From Clostridia bacterium (GTDB lineage Bacteria > Bacillota_E > RBS10-35 > JAJYVN01), in contig DAHWHT010000183.1 of assembly GCA_027335515.1 (NCBI GenBank), positions 1 to 6,961 on the forward strand: a stretch of 6,961 bases of DNA, written 5' to 3'. Numbering within the stretch: the stretch's first letter is position 1; every line of letters starts with the position of its first letter. Below the pieces are notes generated by a model that made no database searches, was not told the origin of the DNA, and saw only the letters and a program-made list of their open reading frames with translations. Made by a program: the position numbers and the translations under genes. Shown piece by piece: positions 6,355 through 6,961 of this stretch.

Positions 6355-6961
6355 GAAGCCGTCACCACCCGGTCCGGTCTGTCGGCCTGCATATAGGCCA
6401 AGAGGATGTCCTCCAACGCCACCTCGCTGACCTCCCAGCCTGGGTTGAGGGCGGCGCCGCGAAGGCGAACGAGCAAGCGGGTCTGATGAGTGGTCTGTGT
6501 CGTTTGCACGATCGCAGCTCCAGGGGGCGTCTTGTGCGGACTCCCCCGAGGACCGACCAGCATGCGGTGGTCGGCGCGGATGTCGTCAATATCTCCGCAC
6601 AATCGCGTCTCCCCTAAGGTTAGCAAGACCAAGTGGTCGCACACCCGTTCCAGATCATGCAGTAAGTGGGACGACACCAGGACGGACGGTCCACCGTCGG
6701 CGACGGCTTCAGCCAGCGACACGAGAAACTCCCGACGGGCCAGGGGATCCAGCGCGGCCACCGGCTCGTCCAGCAGTAGCACCTCGGGGCTCTTGGCCAG
6801 AGCCAATGCCAGACCAACCTGCGCCCGTTGCCCACCCGAGAGCGTGCTGACCGGACGGCCAAGCGGCACCCCGCGGGAAACCAACCGCGTTCGTGCGCTG
6901 GCCCATCCCAATTGCGGTTGAGGTGCGCCCCCAATGCGACGTGTTCATCGGCGGTAAGACG
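6351..6961 (-). pseudogene. ABC transporter ATP-binding protein, frameshifted and partial
   Basis: This is the ATPase partner of the permease that follows it. From 6911 leftward one frame carries the ABC signature L-S-G-G-Q (6828-6842), Walker B L-L-L-D-E-P with the D-loop A-L-D-P right after it (starting near 6779), and the H-loop S-S-H. It then continues to a TGA at 6351-6353. To the right of about 6905 this frame meets a TGA, while a different frame reads H-V-A-L-G-A-H-L-N-R-N-W-D. That is the segment the family has just before this point. The two join if one base is missing near 6902-6904. The Walker A motif and start lie beyond the right edge. If the shift is a sequencing artefact, this is simply a normal partial gene. 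A protein begun at the TTG at 6911 would lack Walker A and be unlikely to work. Confidence 0.8.

Noticed and set aside
1..6961. Search for CRISPR arrays, tRNA or rRNA genes, insertion sequences and phage attachment sites
   Set aside because: No regularly spaced repeats with spacers, no tRNA T-arm signature in a foldable context, no transposase motifs and no paired terminal repeats were seen by eye.

Overview
This is a very GC-rich bacterial window. Every protein gene I can support lies on the minus strand, so the window reads from right to left. The high GC, the strong G/C bias at third codon positions, GTG/TTG starts and a pair of ABC-2 transporter genes of a type common in Actinobacteria suggest a high-GC Gram-positive. 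The sequence alone does not exclude a Chloroflexi-like lineage or a GC-rich Firmicute such as a Thermaerobacter relative.

Right part (about 5190-6961): a two-gene ABC exporter, an ATPase followed by a permease with a GTGA overlap. Both genes look broken. The ATPase needs one frame change near 6900, and its Walker A end lies beyond the window. The permease needs at least two frame changes between about 5630 and 5350 to join a clear N-terminal part to a clear C-terminal part. Codon use here is less GC-biased than in the rest of the window. Sequencing error is the main alternative explanation.

Middle gap (4625-5189): no convincing gene. It holds two small hairpins and a candidate promoter for the next gene.

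Left part (1-4624): an apparently intact co-directional row. In transcription order it contains an acyl-ACP desaturase with all six di-iron ligands, a doubtful 70-residue ORF, an NrnA-like DHH phosphoesterase, a D12-class adenine-N6 DNA methyltransferase with no restriction partner in view, and the N-terminal 314 residues of a multi-pass membrane protein with a GAF-like cytosolic part that runs off the left edge. The functions (lipid desaturation, small-nucleotide turnover, DNA methylation, sensing) do not form one obvious pathway.

The most interesting non-coding structure is four near-identical 10-bp repeats at 2259-2298. They start 7 bp upstream of a candidate promoter for the methyltransferase and look like a multi-site operator. 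A second short tandem repeat, 2 x 11 bp, lies just after the methyltransferase gene. I found no complete, clearly novel multi-gene system, no CRISPR array, no RNA gene and no insertion sequence.
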